Positions 5,284 through 5,472 of a stretch of DNA of 5,472 nucleotides are shown one piece after another (within the stretch, counting starts at the first letter, position 1; every line of letters starts with the position of its first letter). The DNA is taken from assembly GCA_031261145.1 (NCBI GenBank), contig JAISJX010000214.1, forward strand, positions 1-5,472, in the 5' to 3' direction. A program made the position numbers and the translations under genes. The DNA comes from Tannerella sp. Its GTDB lineage: Bacteria; Bacteroidota; Bacteroidia; Bacteroidales; Tannerellaceae. The notes beneath the pieces are model-generated. The model had not been told where the DNA came from and searched no databases. It was given only the letters and a program-made list of their open reading frames with translations.

Positions 5284-5305
5284 GGGAACACACACAGGTG
5301 TACCC
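5284..5305 (-). terminator. Weak hairpin directly after the stop codon of the rightmost gene
   Basis: GGG (5284-5286) and ACAC (5288-5291) pair with CCC (5303-5305) and GTGT (5298-5301) around the loop ACACAG, with one A-A mismatch. The structure touches the stop codon at 5306-5308 of the minus-strand gene. There is no T-run, so a terminator function is weakly supported. Confidence 0.25.
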
Positions 5306-5472
5306 TTACAGTTCTTTTATCTCGTATTTGTCTTTGCCGATGAATATCACCGAAAGATAACGTACGTCGGTACGACCGGCAAACAGATGCGAATCGCGGT
5401 ATCTCGTCAATTGGTCGCGGGCTTCATCGCGTTTTTCCTGCAAAACCGTTTCATTTGCCTCATCTCCTTTTT
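5306..5472 (-). CDS. C-terminal end of a probable AAA-ATPase-like / PD-(D/E)XK nuclease-domain protein (partial)
   Basis: Only the last 54 codons and the TAA stop (5308-5306) are inside the window; the gene enters from the right edge. The visible residues include DEARDQLTRYRDSHLF, then VRYLSVIFIGKDKYEIKEL at the end. This pattern (Glu-Ala-x-x-Gln-Leu-x-x-Tyr helix, a few charged residues, then a hydrophobic strand and a short polar end) is what I know from the C-terminus of the large Bacteroidetes family combining an AAA-ATPase-like domain with a PDDEXK_9 nuclease-like domain, usually a little over 500 residues. The nuclease catalytic residues lie outside the window, so activity cannot be judged. 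Members occur in many copies per genome and their role is not established. It converges with the SDR gene. Confidence 0.65.
   Translation of the reverse strand, partial: KGDEANETVLQEKRDEARDQLTRYRDSHLFAGRTDVRYLSVIFIGKDKYEIKEL

Overview
The window reads as a piece of a Bacteroidales chromosome (Parabacteroides/Bacteroides/Tannerella-like). The basis is a DUF4301-type protein, a family I know essentially from Bacteroidetes, TAnnTTTG-type -7 promoter elements placed about 15-20 bases before start codons, A-rich leaders without Shine-Dalgarno sequences, intergenic regions packed with palindromes, and the tail of a Bacteroidetes-type AAA/PD-(D/E)XK protein. Genus level is inference.

Layout, left to right. 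Positions 1-101 (minus) may hold the first 33 codons of an unrecognised gene leaving the window, preceded by a good promoter at 123-156. Positions 207-430 are a non-coding, palindrome-dense stretch: a 15-bp stem, four short perfect hairpins and a GC-rich 9-bp hairpin that may end transcription of the next gene. Positions 450-1976 (minus) encode a 508-residue DUF4301 protein with features that look like a sugar-nucleotidyltransferase fold. A 104-bp AT-rich divergent promoter region (1977-2080) separates it from a 736-residue long RelA/SpoT homologue (2081-4291, plus) and, 9 bases later, a classical short-chain dehydrogenase/reductase (4301-5092, plus), probably one operon. The last 380 bases hold a hairpin-rich convergent intergenic region, a doubtful 48-codon frame (5131-5277, minus), and the C-terminal 54 residues of a probable AAA-ATPase-like/PD-(D/E)XK nuclease-domain protein (5306-5472, minus).

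How the genes fit together. The RelA/SpoT homologue has intact synthetase, TGS, zinc-finger and ACT parts, but the HD hydrolase motif is eroded (the HD dyad is Val-Pro, and the following Glu-Asp is Ser-Gln). It is therefore best read as a synthetase-only, RelA-like (p)ppGpp enzyme. Such an enzyme needs a partner hydrolase encoded elsewhere. The SDR downstream is probably co-transcribed; its substrate cannot be told from sequence. The divergent DUF4301 gene could share regulation through the short promoter region, but nothing here proves a functional link.

I see no CRISPR array, phage, insertion sequence, tRNA or rRNA. The core (450-5092) is ordinary chromosomal sequence. The less explained parts are the palindrome array at 207-430, the hairpin cluster at 5184-5305, and the 10-C run at 7-16.
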